A stretch of 5,076 nucleotides of DNA, from assembly GCA_947478965.1 (NCBI GenBank), contig CANJXW010000060.1:1-5076 (forward strand), read 5' to 3'. The DNA comes from Candidatus Nanopelagicaceae bacterium (lineage in GTDB: Bacteria; Actinomycetota; Actinomycetes; Nanopelagicales; Nanopelagicaceae). The translations under genes were made by a program, and so were the position numbers. The notes below the pieces were generated by a model that was not told the origin of the DNA, did no database searches, and saw nothing but the letters and a program-made list of their open reading frames with translations. Shown here piece by piece: positions 1 through 5,076 of the stretch (positions are counted from its first letter, which is position 1; every line of letters starts with the position of its first letter).

Positions 1-458
1 GTTGGAATTGTTTTAATTGCAGTATTGAGTTGACGGACATTGTCGTTATAGAACTGGCGAGCAAAGGCAACCTTGTTCTCGGTTGTAGATAGCTCTTCTT
101 GAAGAGCAAGGAAGTTCGATGATGCTTTGAGATCTGGGTAGGCCTCTGCAACGGCAAGAAGTCCGCGTAGGGCTTGGGTGAGCGCGCCATCGGCGGCAGC
201 AACATCGGCAACAGTTGATGCGGTTGTTGCCCTTGCACGTGCTTGGATAACTGCATCAAGGGTTGCTTGCTCGTGCTTTGCATAGCCTTTGACAGTTTCT
301 ACCAAATTCGGAATCAGGTCGGAGCGTCGCTTGAGTTGAACTTCAATCTGAGCGAATGCTTCGTCGACGTGAACGTTGAGGCGAACAAGTCTGTTGTATT
401 GGGCAACCGCAAAGAGAGCAATAACGAGGATGAGACCAACTGCAATTAATATTTCCAT
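1..458 (-). CDS. lemA: LemA family membrane-anchored protein, C-terminus cut by window edge
   Basis: The ATG is at 458-456 and the frame stays open to the left edge, giving 152 residues. LemA proteins are usually about 180-200 residues, so the last few dozen are missing. Residues 2-19 form one hydrophobic N-terminal segment with no charged residue after Glu2, followed by YNRLVRL. The rest is helical and matches the family hallmarks: QIEVQLKRRSDLIPNLVETV (37-56), KGYAKHE (57-63), AYPDLKASSNFLALQEEL (106-123), then an ENK...R..YND helix. Known for the family: an N-terminal membrane anchor followed by a long helical bundle; the biochemical role is not settled, although neighbours are often TPM-domain or HtpX-like proteins. 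The gene lies 43 bases downstream of dcd on the same strand, so cotranscription is likely. A Shine-Dalgarno-like AAGGGG (complement of 470-475) lies 11 bases before the ATG, inside a possible hairpin. Family assignment is firm; cellular role is unknown. Confidence 0.93.
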   Translation of the reverse strand, partial: MEILIAVGLILVIALFAVAQYNRLVRLNVHVDEAFAQIEVQLKRRSDLIPNLVETVKGYAKHEQATLDAVIQARARATTASTVADVAAADGALTQALRGLLAVAEAYPDLKASSNFLALQEELSTTENKVAFARQFYNDNVRQLNTAIKTIP

Positions 459-468
459 ACCTTATTCA

Positions 469-496
469 ACCCCTTAGACGGGGGTGGTATTCCCCG
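469..496 (-). promoter_or_regulatory. Two mutually exclusive hairpins over the lemA ribosome binding site
   Basis: Read on the minus strand, the dcd-lemA spacer holds CGGGG (496-492), a C-run (484-480) and GGGGT (473-469). Hairpin A pairs 496-492 with 483-479 around an 8-base loop. Hairpin B pairs ACCCC (485-481) with GGGGT (473-469) around a 7-base loop. The two share 483-481, so they cannot form together. Hairpin B buries the only well-placed Shine-Dalgarno candidate, AAGGGG (475-470); hairpin A frees it. No U-run follows, so neither looks like an intrinsic terminator. The pairing is seen directly; control of lemA translation is inferred. Five-pair stems made of C and G runs could be chance. 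Confidence 0.3.
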
Positions 497-501
497 ATAT
501 G

Positions 502-1080
502 TTATTTAACCTTACTCTGGTGGAAATTCATGAAGGATCTGCTTGGGGTAGGCCCACGTTGACCTTGGTAGCGAGATGCGTAAATCGCAGATCCATAAGG
601 GTGTTCTGCAGGAGATGAGAGTTTGATCAGGCAGAGCTGCCCAATCTTCATTCCTGGAAATAATTTAACGGGCAAGTTTGCAACATTTGAGAGTTCAAGG
701 GTGATGTGGCCAGAAAAACCTGGGTCGATAAACCCTGCAGTTGAGTGGGTCAGCAACCCAAGGCGACCCAGTGATGACTTTCCTTCAAGGCGACCTGCAA
801 TATCGTCGGGAAGGGTGATGACCTCATATGTGCTTGCAAGGACAAATTCGCCTGGGTGCAAGATAAAGTGCTCGTCGCCTTCAACGACCACTTCGCGAGT
901 GAGTTCAGATTGCTCGATCGATGGATCGATCACCGAATATTTATGGTTTTCAAAGACCCGGAAGAATTTATCGAGGCGTACATCGACCGATGAAGGTTGG
1001 ATCATCGCCTCTTCAAAAGGGTCGACGCCAACGCGCCCTGCAGTAATTTCTGCGCGAATATCGCGATCGCTTAACAACAC
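502..1080 (-). CDS. dcd: dCTP deaminase, probably the bifunctional dUMP-forming type
   Basis: This 192-residue protein matches mycobacterial Dcd, as I recall it, almost end to end. It deaminates dCTP on the route to dUMP for thymidylate synthesis, in the cytosol as a trimer. Visible landmarks are the [12 protein letters not shown] start, [10 protein letters not shown] (28-37), [11 protein letters not shown] (96-106) with Ser102 and Arg106, [21 protein letters not shown] (112-132) with the presumed catalytic Glu129, and [11 protein letters not shown] (171-181), which closes over the nucleotide. The [11 protein letters not shown] stretch resembles the M. tuberculosis enzyme, known to convert dCTP directly to dUMP, rather than the monofunctional E. 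coli form, which has HVTAHRIDPGW. The bifunctional activity is therefore inferred. The start is GTG at 1080-1078, chosen because MLLSDRD is the conserved N-terminus. No Shine-Dalgarno precedes it, which fits a leaderless or nearly leaderless message. lemA follows on the same strand. Confidence 0.97.
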   Translation of the reverse strand: MLLSDRDIRAEITAGRVGVDPFEEAMIQPSSVDVRLDKFFRVFENHKYSVIDPSIEQSELTREVVVEGDEHFILHPGEFVLASTYEVITLPDDIAGRLEGKSSLGRLGLLTHSTAGFIDPGFSGHITLELSNVANLPVKLFPGMKIGQLCLIKLSSPAEHPYGSAIYASRYQGQRGPTPSRSFMNFHQSKVK

Positions 1081-1094
1081 GGCGTGACTCTATA
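1081..1094 (-). promoter_or_regulatory. Possible dcd promoter -10 box and very short leader
   Basis: On the minus strand TATAGA (1094-1089) resembles a -10 box. Transcription starting 6-8 bases downstream would begin at or just before the GTG at 1080, giving a leaderless or nearly leaderless dcd message. This agrees with the absence of a ribosome binding site. I see no convincing -35 box at the right distance; the sequence there reads CCAACC. This is inference from position and base match only. Confidence 0.22.
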
Positions 1095-1100
1095 TCTCGC

Positions 1101-1151
1101 AGGGAGCCGGTGGTTGGGTGACCCACCGAGGGAGGCGAAAAACCTCTCGCG
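1101..1151 (+). promoter_or_regulatory. Inverted repeats in the divergent dcd/fadE intergenic region
   Basis: A 6-base arm CGGTGG (1108-1113) is matched by CCACCG (1123-1128) around a 9-base loop. The loop region also takes part in the perfect dyad TGGGT-G-ACCCA (1115-1125). Next, GGGAGG (1130-1135) can pair with CCTCTC (1143-1148), one pair being G-U, around a CGAAAAA loop. A second copy of GGGAG at 1102-1106 could compete for the same CTCTC and enclose the first hairpin. The repeats could be protein-binding dyads shared by both divergent genes, or RNA structure if a transcript starts upstream. They lie upstream of the start I favour for fadE, so DNA sites are the likelier reading. No known riboswitch fits well. 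Confidence 0.3.
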
Positions 1152-1157
1152 TCAGGC

Positions 1158-1192
1158 TTGCGTAAGTTACTGATGGGTAGGATTATTAGCCC
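1158..1192 (+). promoter_or_regulatory. Likely fadE promoter for a leaderless transcript, with a dyad between the boxes
   Basis: TTGCGT (1158-1163) and GATTAT (1181-1186) are 17 bases apart, the standard spacing for a housekeeping sigma-70-type promoter. A start 7 bases after the -10 box falls on the A of the fadE ATG at 1193. The only Shine-Dalgarno-like element is AGGA (1179-1182), 10 bases from the ATG. Between the boxes lie the perfect dyad GTAA-G-TTAC (1162-1170) and the overlapping imperfect dyad TACT-GATG-GGTA (1168-1179). TTAC/GTAA half-sites between promoter boxes would suit a repressor, for example a TetR-type fatty acid regulator. That protein identity is a guess; no regulator gene is in the window. 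Confidence 0.33.
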
Positions 1193-3019
1193 ATGAGCCA
1201 TTACACAGCCAACCTTCGCGATATCGAATTCTGCCTCTACGACCTCTTGGGGCGTGAAAAGGTCTTGGGTACTTCTATCTATAGCGAGATTGATCGCGAG
1301 ACCGCATCTGGAATGTTGGAGGAGATGAAGCGTTTATGCGAGAACGACCTTGCAGCATCTTTTATCGACGGCGATCGCATCGGAACAGATTTCAATAAGG
1401 CGACAGGTGATGTAAAGCTCCCAGAAAGTTTTAAGAAGTCATATCGCGCATACATGGATCAAGAATGGTGGCGTATCGATGCGCCTGTTGAAATTGGCGG
1501 CACAAAGATTCCTGCATCAGTGCGCTGGGCAATTGCAGAAATGGTTCTTGGTTCAAACCCTGCAGTCCATATCTATGCATCTGGTACATCTTTTGCACAA
1601 GTTGCTTACTACCTTGGAAATGAGCAGCAGAAAAAGATAGCAAAGCTCATGGTTGATAAGGACTGGGGCGCAACAATGCAGTTGACTGAACCAGATGCTG
1701 GTTCAGATGTCGGCGCAGGTCGTAGCAAGGCAGTTGAACAAGCCGATGGAACATGGCACATCACCGGAACAAAGCGATTTATTACATCTGGTGACTCTGA
1801 CCTTAATGAAAATATTATTCACTATGTACTTGCACGTCGCGAAGGCGGCGGTCCAGGAACAAAAGGGCTCTCACTCTTCTTGGTTCCTAAGTTTATGTTT
1901 GACTTTGAAACAGGCGCACTCGGAAAGCGCAATGGCGTTTATGTAACCAACGTTGAACACAAGATGGGACTTAACGTTTCATCTACCTGTGAAGTAAACC
2001 TCGGCGAAAAAGAGCCTGCAGTTGGTTTTCTTTTGGGTGATGTGCACGAAGGTATTAAACAGATGTTTAAGGTGATTGAGTTTGCTCGCATGATGGTTGG
2101 TACAAAGGCGATCGCAACACTTTCAGCTGGTTATCTCCAAGCACTTGCCTATGCAAAGGTTCGTGTACAGGGCGGCGATATGAAGGTTATGAACGATAAG
2201 GCGAGCCCTCGCGTCACCATCATTCATCATCCAGATGTGCGTAGATCGCTGATGGTTCAGAAGTCTTATTCAGAAGGTATGCGCGCACTCGTGCTCTATA
2301 CCGCTTCAATTCAAGATGAGATTGAACTTGCACAAGCAGCTGGAGATCAAGACCGCATCAAGAAGATGGAAGCGCTCAATGATCTTCTCTTACCTATCGT
2401 CAAGGGATTTGGATCCGAACGTTCATGGACACTTCTTGGAACTGAATCACTCCAAACATTTGGTGGTTCGGGGTTCACGCAAGATTGGCCACTAGAGCAA
2501 TATGTTCGCGACGCAAAGATCGACACCTTGTATGAAGGCACAACCGCTATCCAAGGTCTCGATTTCTTCTTCCGCAAAGTAATTAAAGATGGCGGAGCGA
2601 CTCTTGGTCTACTTGGAAAAGAGATCCAAGCATTTGCTGAAAGTGGCGGCGCACATGCGCAAGAAAAGGAAGCGCTCCTTAAAGCACTTGGCGATCTCAA
2701 TGCGATGGTCGGTGTTCTCGTCGGGCATGCAATGGCATCTCAAGAGGATTCTGCCGAGATCTACAAGGTGGGCCTAAGCACTTCTCGCGTCCTCATGACC
2801 GTTGGCGACATCATCACCTCGTGGTTATTGCTGCGTCAGGCAGATATCGCATCAGATAAGTTGGTTGGGGCAACTGGTCGAGATGCAGATTTCTACACAG
2901 GCAAGATCGCCTCCGCCAAGTTCTTTATTGCAAATGTCTTGCCGCATATCACTGCTGATCGCAAGATCATTGAGGCGACAGGAAGTTCAATTATGGAGAT
3001 TCCGGAGAGCGCTTTCTAG
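1193..3019 (+). CDS. fadE5: FadE5-like acyl-CoA dehydrogenase
   Basis: This 608-residue flavoenzyme should oxidise fatty acyl-CoA to trans-2-enoyl-CoA, the first step of beta-oxidation, passing electrons to ETF. It matches mycobacterial FadE5 from start to end, including the MSHY N-terminus, which supports the ATG at 1193. The long form has an N-terminal helical domain (about 1-160), a beta domain (about 161-280) with the FAD-contacting stretch MQLTEPDAGSDVG (162-174) and HKMGL (256-260), a C-terminal helical domain (about 285-460), and an extra C-terminal domain (about 470-608) typical of this 600-residue subgroup. QTFGGSGFTQDWPLEQYVRD (421-440) is the conserved dehydrogenase signature. Glu448 in LYEGTTAIQ (446-454) is the expected catalytic base, so the enzyme should be active. 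Length is normal and I see no frameshift. FadE5 of mycobacteria accepts a broad range of chain lengths; the substrate range here is inferred. The message is probably leaderless and may continue into the transporter gene. Confidence 0.95.
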   Translation: MSHYTANLRDIEFCLYDLLGREKVLGTSIYSEIDRETASGMLEEMKRLCENDLAASFIDGDRIGTDFNKATGDVKLPESFKKSYRAYMDQEWWRIDAPVEIGGTKIPASVRWAIAEMVLGSNPAVHIYASGTSFAQVAYYLGNEQQKKIAKLMVDKDWGATMQLTEPDAGSDVGAGRSKAVEQADGTWHITGTKRFITSGDSDLNENIIHYVLARREGGGPGTKGLSLFLVPKFMFDFETGALGKRNGVYVTNVEHKMGLNVSSTCEVNLGEKEPAVGFLLGDVHEGIKQMFKVIEFARMMVGTKAIATLSAGYLQALAYAKVRVQGGDMKVMNDKASPRVTIIHHPDVRRSLMVQKSYSEGMRALVLYTASIQDEIELAQAAGDQDRIKKMEALNDLLLPIVKGFGSERSWTLLGTESLQTFGGSGFTQDWPLEQYVRDAKIDTLYEGTTAIQGLDFFFRKVIKDGGATLGLLGKEIQAFAESGGAHAQEKEALLKALGDLNAMVGVLVGHAMASQEDSAEIYKVGLSTSRVLMTVGDIITSWLLLRQADIASDKLVGATGRDADFYTGKIASAKFFIANVLPHITADRKIIEATGSSIMEIPESAF

Positions 3020-3031
3020 TAGCCTGACTCG

Positions 3032-3955
3032 GTGTTTACAAAGCATCGCGGCGAGCTCTACCTAGTTCTCGGATCCCTTTTCTTCTCCTTTAATGGAGTC
3101 ATCGTTACCTTGGTTCTGGATCATATGTCGGCATTTCGCCTTGCCCAGATTCGCTCGATCGGTGCCTTTGCCATTCTCTTTGCAATCACATTTATCAAAG
3201 ACCGCAATTCACTTAAAGCTACCCGCAGAGAGCTGCCGATCCTGGCCTTTTACGGAGTCTTTGGATTTGCAGCAGTGCAGCTCGGTTATTTCATTGGTAT
3301 TGCTCGCAACGTACCGCTGAGCCTTGTTCTTATTCTCGAATTTACCGCTCCTATCTGGATCGTTCTCTGGATTCGGTTGGTCCGCAAAAAAGCCGTTGCC
3401 TCATCTATGTGGAGTGCAATTTTTCTATCTCTCGTAGGTCTCATCCTTGTTGCGAAAGTTTGGGAGGGCCTGACCCTTGATCTCATCGGAGTCCTTGCTG
3501 CAATTGGTAGCGCTATAGCGCTTTCAATCTATTTCCTCGTCGGAGAGAAGATGGGAGTCAATAGATCTGCTCAAGTTCTCACTGTCTGGGGCCTTGGTTT
3601 TGCAGGGTTGACGTGGCTTATTGCGCTACCAATGTGGAACTTTCCCTTTGAAATATTTACACAACAGATAAATCTTCAGGGTCGCTTTGAAGATTACGCT
3701 CTTCCTGGCGGGCTACTGCTTGCATGGGTTGTTGTTATGGGAACTCTTATTCCTTATCTACTCGTTGTCGGTGGCCTTCGCCGCCTTGATGCATCAAAGG
3801 CGAGTGTGATGGGAATGCTTGAACCTGTCTTTGCTGGAGTCTTTGCATGGATCTGGCTTGGACAGAGCTGGAGCCCAATTCAATTAACGGGCGGCCTTAT
3901 CGTCTTAATCGGAATTTATATTGCAGATCGAACAAAGAATTCAGTTAAAGCGTAA
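3032..3955 (+). CDS. EamA/DMT-superfamily transporter, ten membrane segments
   Basis: This 307-residue protein is almost wholly hydrophobic, with about ten predicted membrane helices (near 9-29, 35-55, 69-90, 94-116, 124-143, 150-170, 181-203, 226-248, 256-277 and 281-298). They form two five-helix EamA repeats. The repeat signatures are LEFTAPIWIVLW (102-113) and MLEPVFAGVFAWIWLGQ (262-278). Family members move small metabolites such as amino acids, nucleosides or drugs across the cytoplasmic membrane, often outward; the substrate here cannot be told. The start is GTG at 3032. It is the first start codon after an in-frame TAG at 3020-3022, and the next ATG (3125) would remove the first helix. 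No Shine-Dalgarno precedes it, so translation may depend on termination of fadE 12 bases upstream. The shared direction and tight gap suggest cotranscription with fadE, but do not show a role in fatty acid metabolism. Confidence 0.88.
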   Translation: MFTKHRGELYLVLGSLFFSFNGVIVTLVLDHMSAFRLAQIRSIGAFAILFAITFIKDRNSLKATRRELPILAFYGVFGFAAVQLGYFIGIARNVPLSLVLILEFTAPIWIVLWIRLVRKKAVASSMWSAIFLSLVGLILVAKVWEGLTLDLIGVLAAIGSAIALSIYFLVGEKMGVNRSAQVLTVWGLGFAGLTWLIALPMWNFPFEIFTQQINLQGRFEDYALPGGLLLAWVVVMGTLIPYLLVVGGLRRLDASKASVMGMLEPVFAGVFAWIWLGQSWSPIQLTGGLIVLIGIYIADRTKNSVKA

Positions 3956-3978
3956 GGAACCTTTACTCGTTCCACGCT
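3949..3978. terminator. Stem-loop between convergent genes, possible two-way terminator
   Basis: AGCGT (3949-3953) pairs with ACGCT (3974-3978), and GGAAC (3956-3960) pairs with GTTCC (3969-3973). The result is ten base pairs with a two-base AA bulge and an 8-base loop. The structure covers the transporter stop codon (3953-3955), the 7-base gap and the dnaB stop codon (3965-3963). An alternative outer pairing joins AAAGCG (3947-3952) to CGCTTT (3980-3985). No long T-run follows on either strand, so it is not a classic intrinsic terminator. Actinobacterial terminators often lack one, and the position between convergent genes fits well. Confidence 0.42.
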
Positions 3979-5076
3979 CCGCTTTGAGAATCTTGTGGCG
4001 CAGTGAAGTCGCGGCCTGATCCAACATTTGGCGCCATATCAAAGAAGCGCGCAAAGTGAAGTTGAGCAGAGACGGTAATTGTGCGGGTCTGTCCGTTACG
4101 GTGTTTAGCAACGATGAGATCTGCTTCGCCTGAACGGTTTTGTGGATCGTACATATCTTCGCGGTGAAGCAAGATAACAACGTCTGCATCCTGCTCAATC
4201 GAACCTGATTCACGGAGATCAGAGAGCATCGGCTTCTTATCTGAACGTTGTTCAGGTGAACGGTTGAGCTGAGAGATAGCGATAACAGGTACATCTAGCT
4301 CTTTTGCCATAAGTTTTAGGTGGCGTGAGAATTCGGAGACTTCTTGCTGACGGTTCTCCACGCGCTTTCCTGATGTCATCAACTGCAGATAATCAATCAC
4401 AATGAGCTTAAGGTCATGGCGTTGCTTGAGGCGACGCGCCTTTGCGCGAATCTCCATCATAGAAAGGTTTGGTGAATCATCGATAAAGAGTGGTGCTTCA
4501 GAGATCTCACCCATACGGCGCGCAAGTTTCGACCATTCTTCATCGCTGAGTTGTCCGGAGCGAATATTGTTAAGACCGACGCGAGCTTCGGCAGATAACA
4601 TACGCATCGTAATTTCAGAGCGCGACATTTCGAGAGAGAAGATCACAGCAGTTTTTCCATCATGAATTGCTGCATGGCGCGCAATATCTAAACCAAGTGT
4701 TGATTTACCTACTGCAGGTCGTGCGGCCAAGATAATCATATTTCCTGGATGAAGGCCATGTGTCAGCGCATCAAGATCACGGAAACCAGTCTTTACACCT
4801 TCTATTCCAGTTCCTTTTGAAATCGCTTCAATCTCATCGAGAGCTTCAGGAAGAAGAGTTCCGAGTTGTACATAATCTTCTGAGGTGCGACGTTCGGTAA
4901 CTGCATAGACTTCTGCTTGCGCTTGATCGACAGCGTCATCGACTTCGCCTTCTACGTTGTAGCCGATCTGAACAATCTTTGTTCCTGCTTCAACAAGGCG
5001 ACGCATAATTGCATGTTCGCGAACAATCTTTGCGTAATAGCCAGCGTTAGCTGCAGTAGGAACAGATGAAATTAAA
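3963..5076 (-). CDS. dnaB: Replicative DNA helicase DnaB, N-terminus cut by window edge
   Basis: The stop codon is at 3965-3963 and the frame is open to the right edge, giving 370 residues. The true start is outside; an ATG at 5006 is internal, because the codons before it read VPTAANAGYYAKIVREHAI, a typical DnaB N-terminal-domain stretch. Full-length DnaB is about 450-470 residues, so roughly 80-100 are missing. DnaB is the hexameric ATP-driven helicase that unwinds DNA at the replication fork and recruits primase. In visible-residue numbering, the RecA-like domain shows Walker A ARPAVGKS with Lys124, the catalytic Glu149 in SLEMS, Walker B LIVIDYLQL with Asp228, QLNR (269-272), and KHRNG (324-328) near the arginine-finger region. 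The ATPase core is complete and uninterrupted: no intein sits at the Walker A loop, a known insertion site in actinobacterial DnaB. The tail after FFDMAPN is short and variable. The gene converges on the transporter gene. Confidence 0.97.
   Translation of the reverse strand, partial: LISSVPTAANAGYYAKIVREHAIMRRLVEAGTKIVQIGYNVEGEVDDAVDQAQAEVYAVTERRTSEDYVQLGTLLPEALDEIEAISKGTGIEGVKTGFRDLDALTHGLHPGNMIILAARPAVGKSTLGLDIARHAAIHDGKTAVIFSLEMSRSEITMRMLSAEARVGLNNIRSGQLSDEEWSKLARRMGEISEAPLFIDDSPNLSMMEIRAKARRLKQRHDLKLIVIDYLQLMTSGKRVENRQQEVSEFSRHLKLMAKELDVPVIAISQLNRSPEQRSDKKPMLSDLRESGSIEQDADVVILLHREDMYDPQNRSGEADLIVAKHRNGQTRTITVSAQLHFARFFDMAPNVGSGRDFTAPQDSQSGAWNE

Noticed and set aside
243..449. 68-codon open frame on the plus strand near the left edge
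   Set aside because: It is antisense to the LemA coding region, which shows clear family motifs.
623..1087. 154-codon open frame on the plus strand opposite dcd
   Set aside because: It is fully antisense to a strongly conserved dcd, is rich in Ser/Arg/Pro as frame shadows often are, and shows no recognisable domain.
1101..1162. Resemblance to glycine and SAH riboswitches (CCGAGGGAGGCG ... GTCAGGC) upstream of fadE
   Set aside because: Only short pieces match from memory, the conserved glycine-aptamer core is absent, the SAH pseudoknot partner is not seen, and neither ligand suits an acyl-CoA dehydrogenase. A search with Rfam RF00504 and RF01057 would settle it.
2347..2700. 117-codon open frame on the minus strand inside fadE
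   Set aside because: It lies opposite a conserved part of the acyl-CoA dehydrogenase and has shadow-like Ser/Arg-rich composition.
3509..3522. Perfect 14-base palindrome AGCGCTATAGCGCT inside the transporter gene
   Set aside because: About one such palindrome is expected in every few windows of this size by chance, and it encodes an ordinary Ser-Ala-Ile-Ala membrane helix.
3941..4294. 117-codon open frame on the minus strand overlapping the dnaB 3' end
   Set aside because: It is a different frame of the same strand as dnaB, whose protein motifs run intact through this stretch.
4681..4740. Possible intein at the DnaB Walker A loop
   Set aside because: The translation reads straight through ARPAVGKS and the rest of the ATPase core with no insertion.
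1..5076. Mobile elements, CRISPR, tRNA/rRNA, toxin-antitoxin or phage-defence modules
   Set aside because: No transposase, repeat-spacer pattern, RNA gene or defence domain is visible. The window is filled by intact housekeeping-type genes with only short gaps.

Overview
The window looks like a piece of an actinobacterial chromosome with only moderate G+C content. The deoxycytidine deaminase and the acyl-CoA dehydrogenase match, by recall, mycobacterial Dcd and FadE5 closely and over their full lengths. The base composition by eye is nearer balanced than that of Mycobacterium or Streptomyces. Short intergenic gaps, GTG starts and poor Shine-Dalgarno signals point the same way. A low-G+C freshwater actinobacterium of the Nanopelagicales (acI) type is my best guess. 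It is an inference, not something the sequence proves.

Layout from left to right: a lemA-family gene on the minus strand, cut by the left edge (1-458); dcd on the minus strand (502-1080), just upstream of lemA and probably cotranscribed with it; a 112-base divergent intergenic region (1081-1192) holding the dcd and fadE promoters and some inverted repeats; a fadE5-like acyl-CoA dehydrogenase on the plus strand (1193-3019); an EamA/DMT-family membrane transporter 12 bases later on the plus strand (3032-3955); and the replicative helicase gene dnaB on the minus strand (3963 to the right edge), cut at its N-terminus. EamA and dnaB converge with only 7 bases between their stop codons, and a stem-loop spans that junction. 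Coding sequence fills almost everything.

The genes are mostly housekeeping. Dcd supplies dUMP for dTTP synthesis and DnaB unwinds DNA at the fork, so both serve DNA replication, but they are not in one operon here. FadE carries out the first oxidation of fatty acid beta-oxidation. The transporter shares its transcription unit, and its substrate cannot be read from sequence. LemA is a membrane-anchored helical protein of poorly defined role.

I found no mobile element, CRISPR array, tRNA, rRNA, intein or new multi-gene system. The points worth a second look are small: two mutually exclusive hairpins over the lemA ribosome binding site, a likely leaderless fadE transcript with a dyad between its promoter boxes, tandem in-frame stop codons between fadE and the transporter, the stem-loop between the convergent genes, and three copies of the octamer GCGATCGC.
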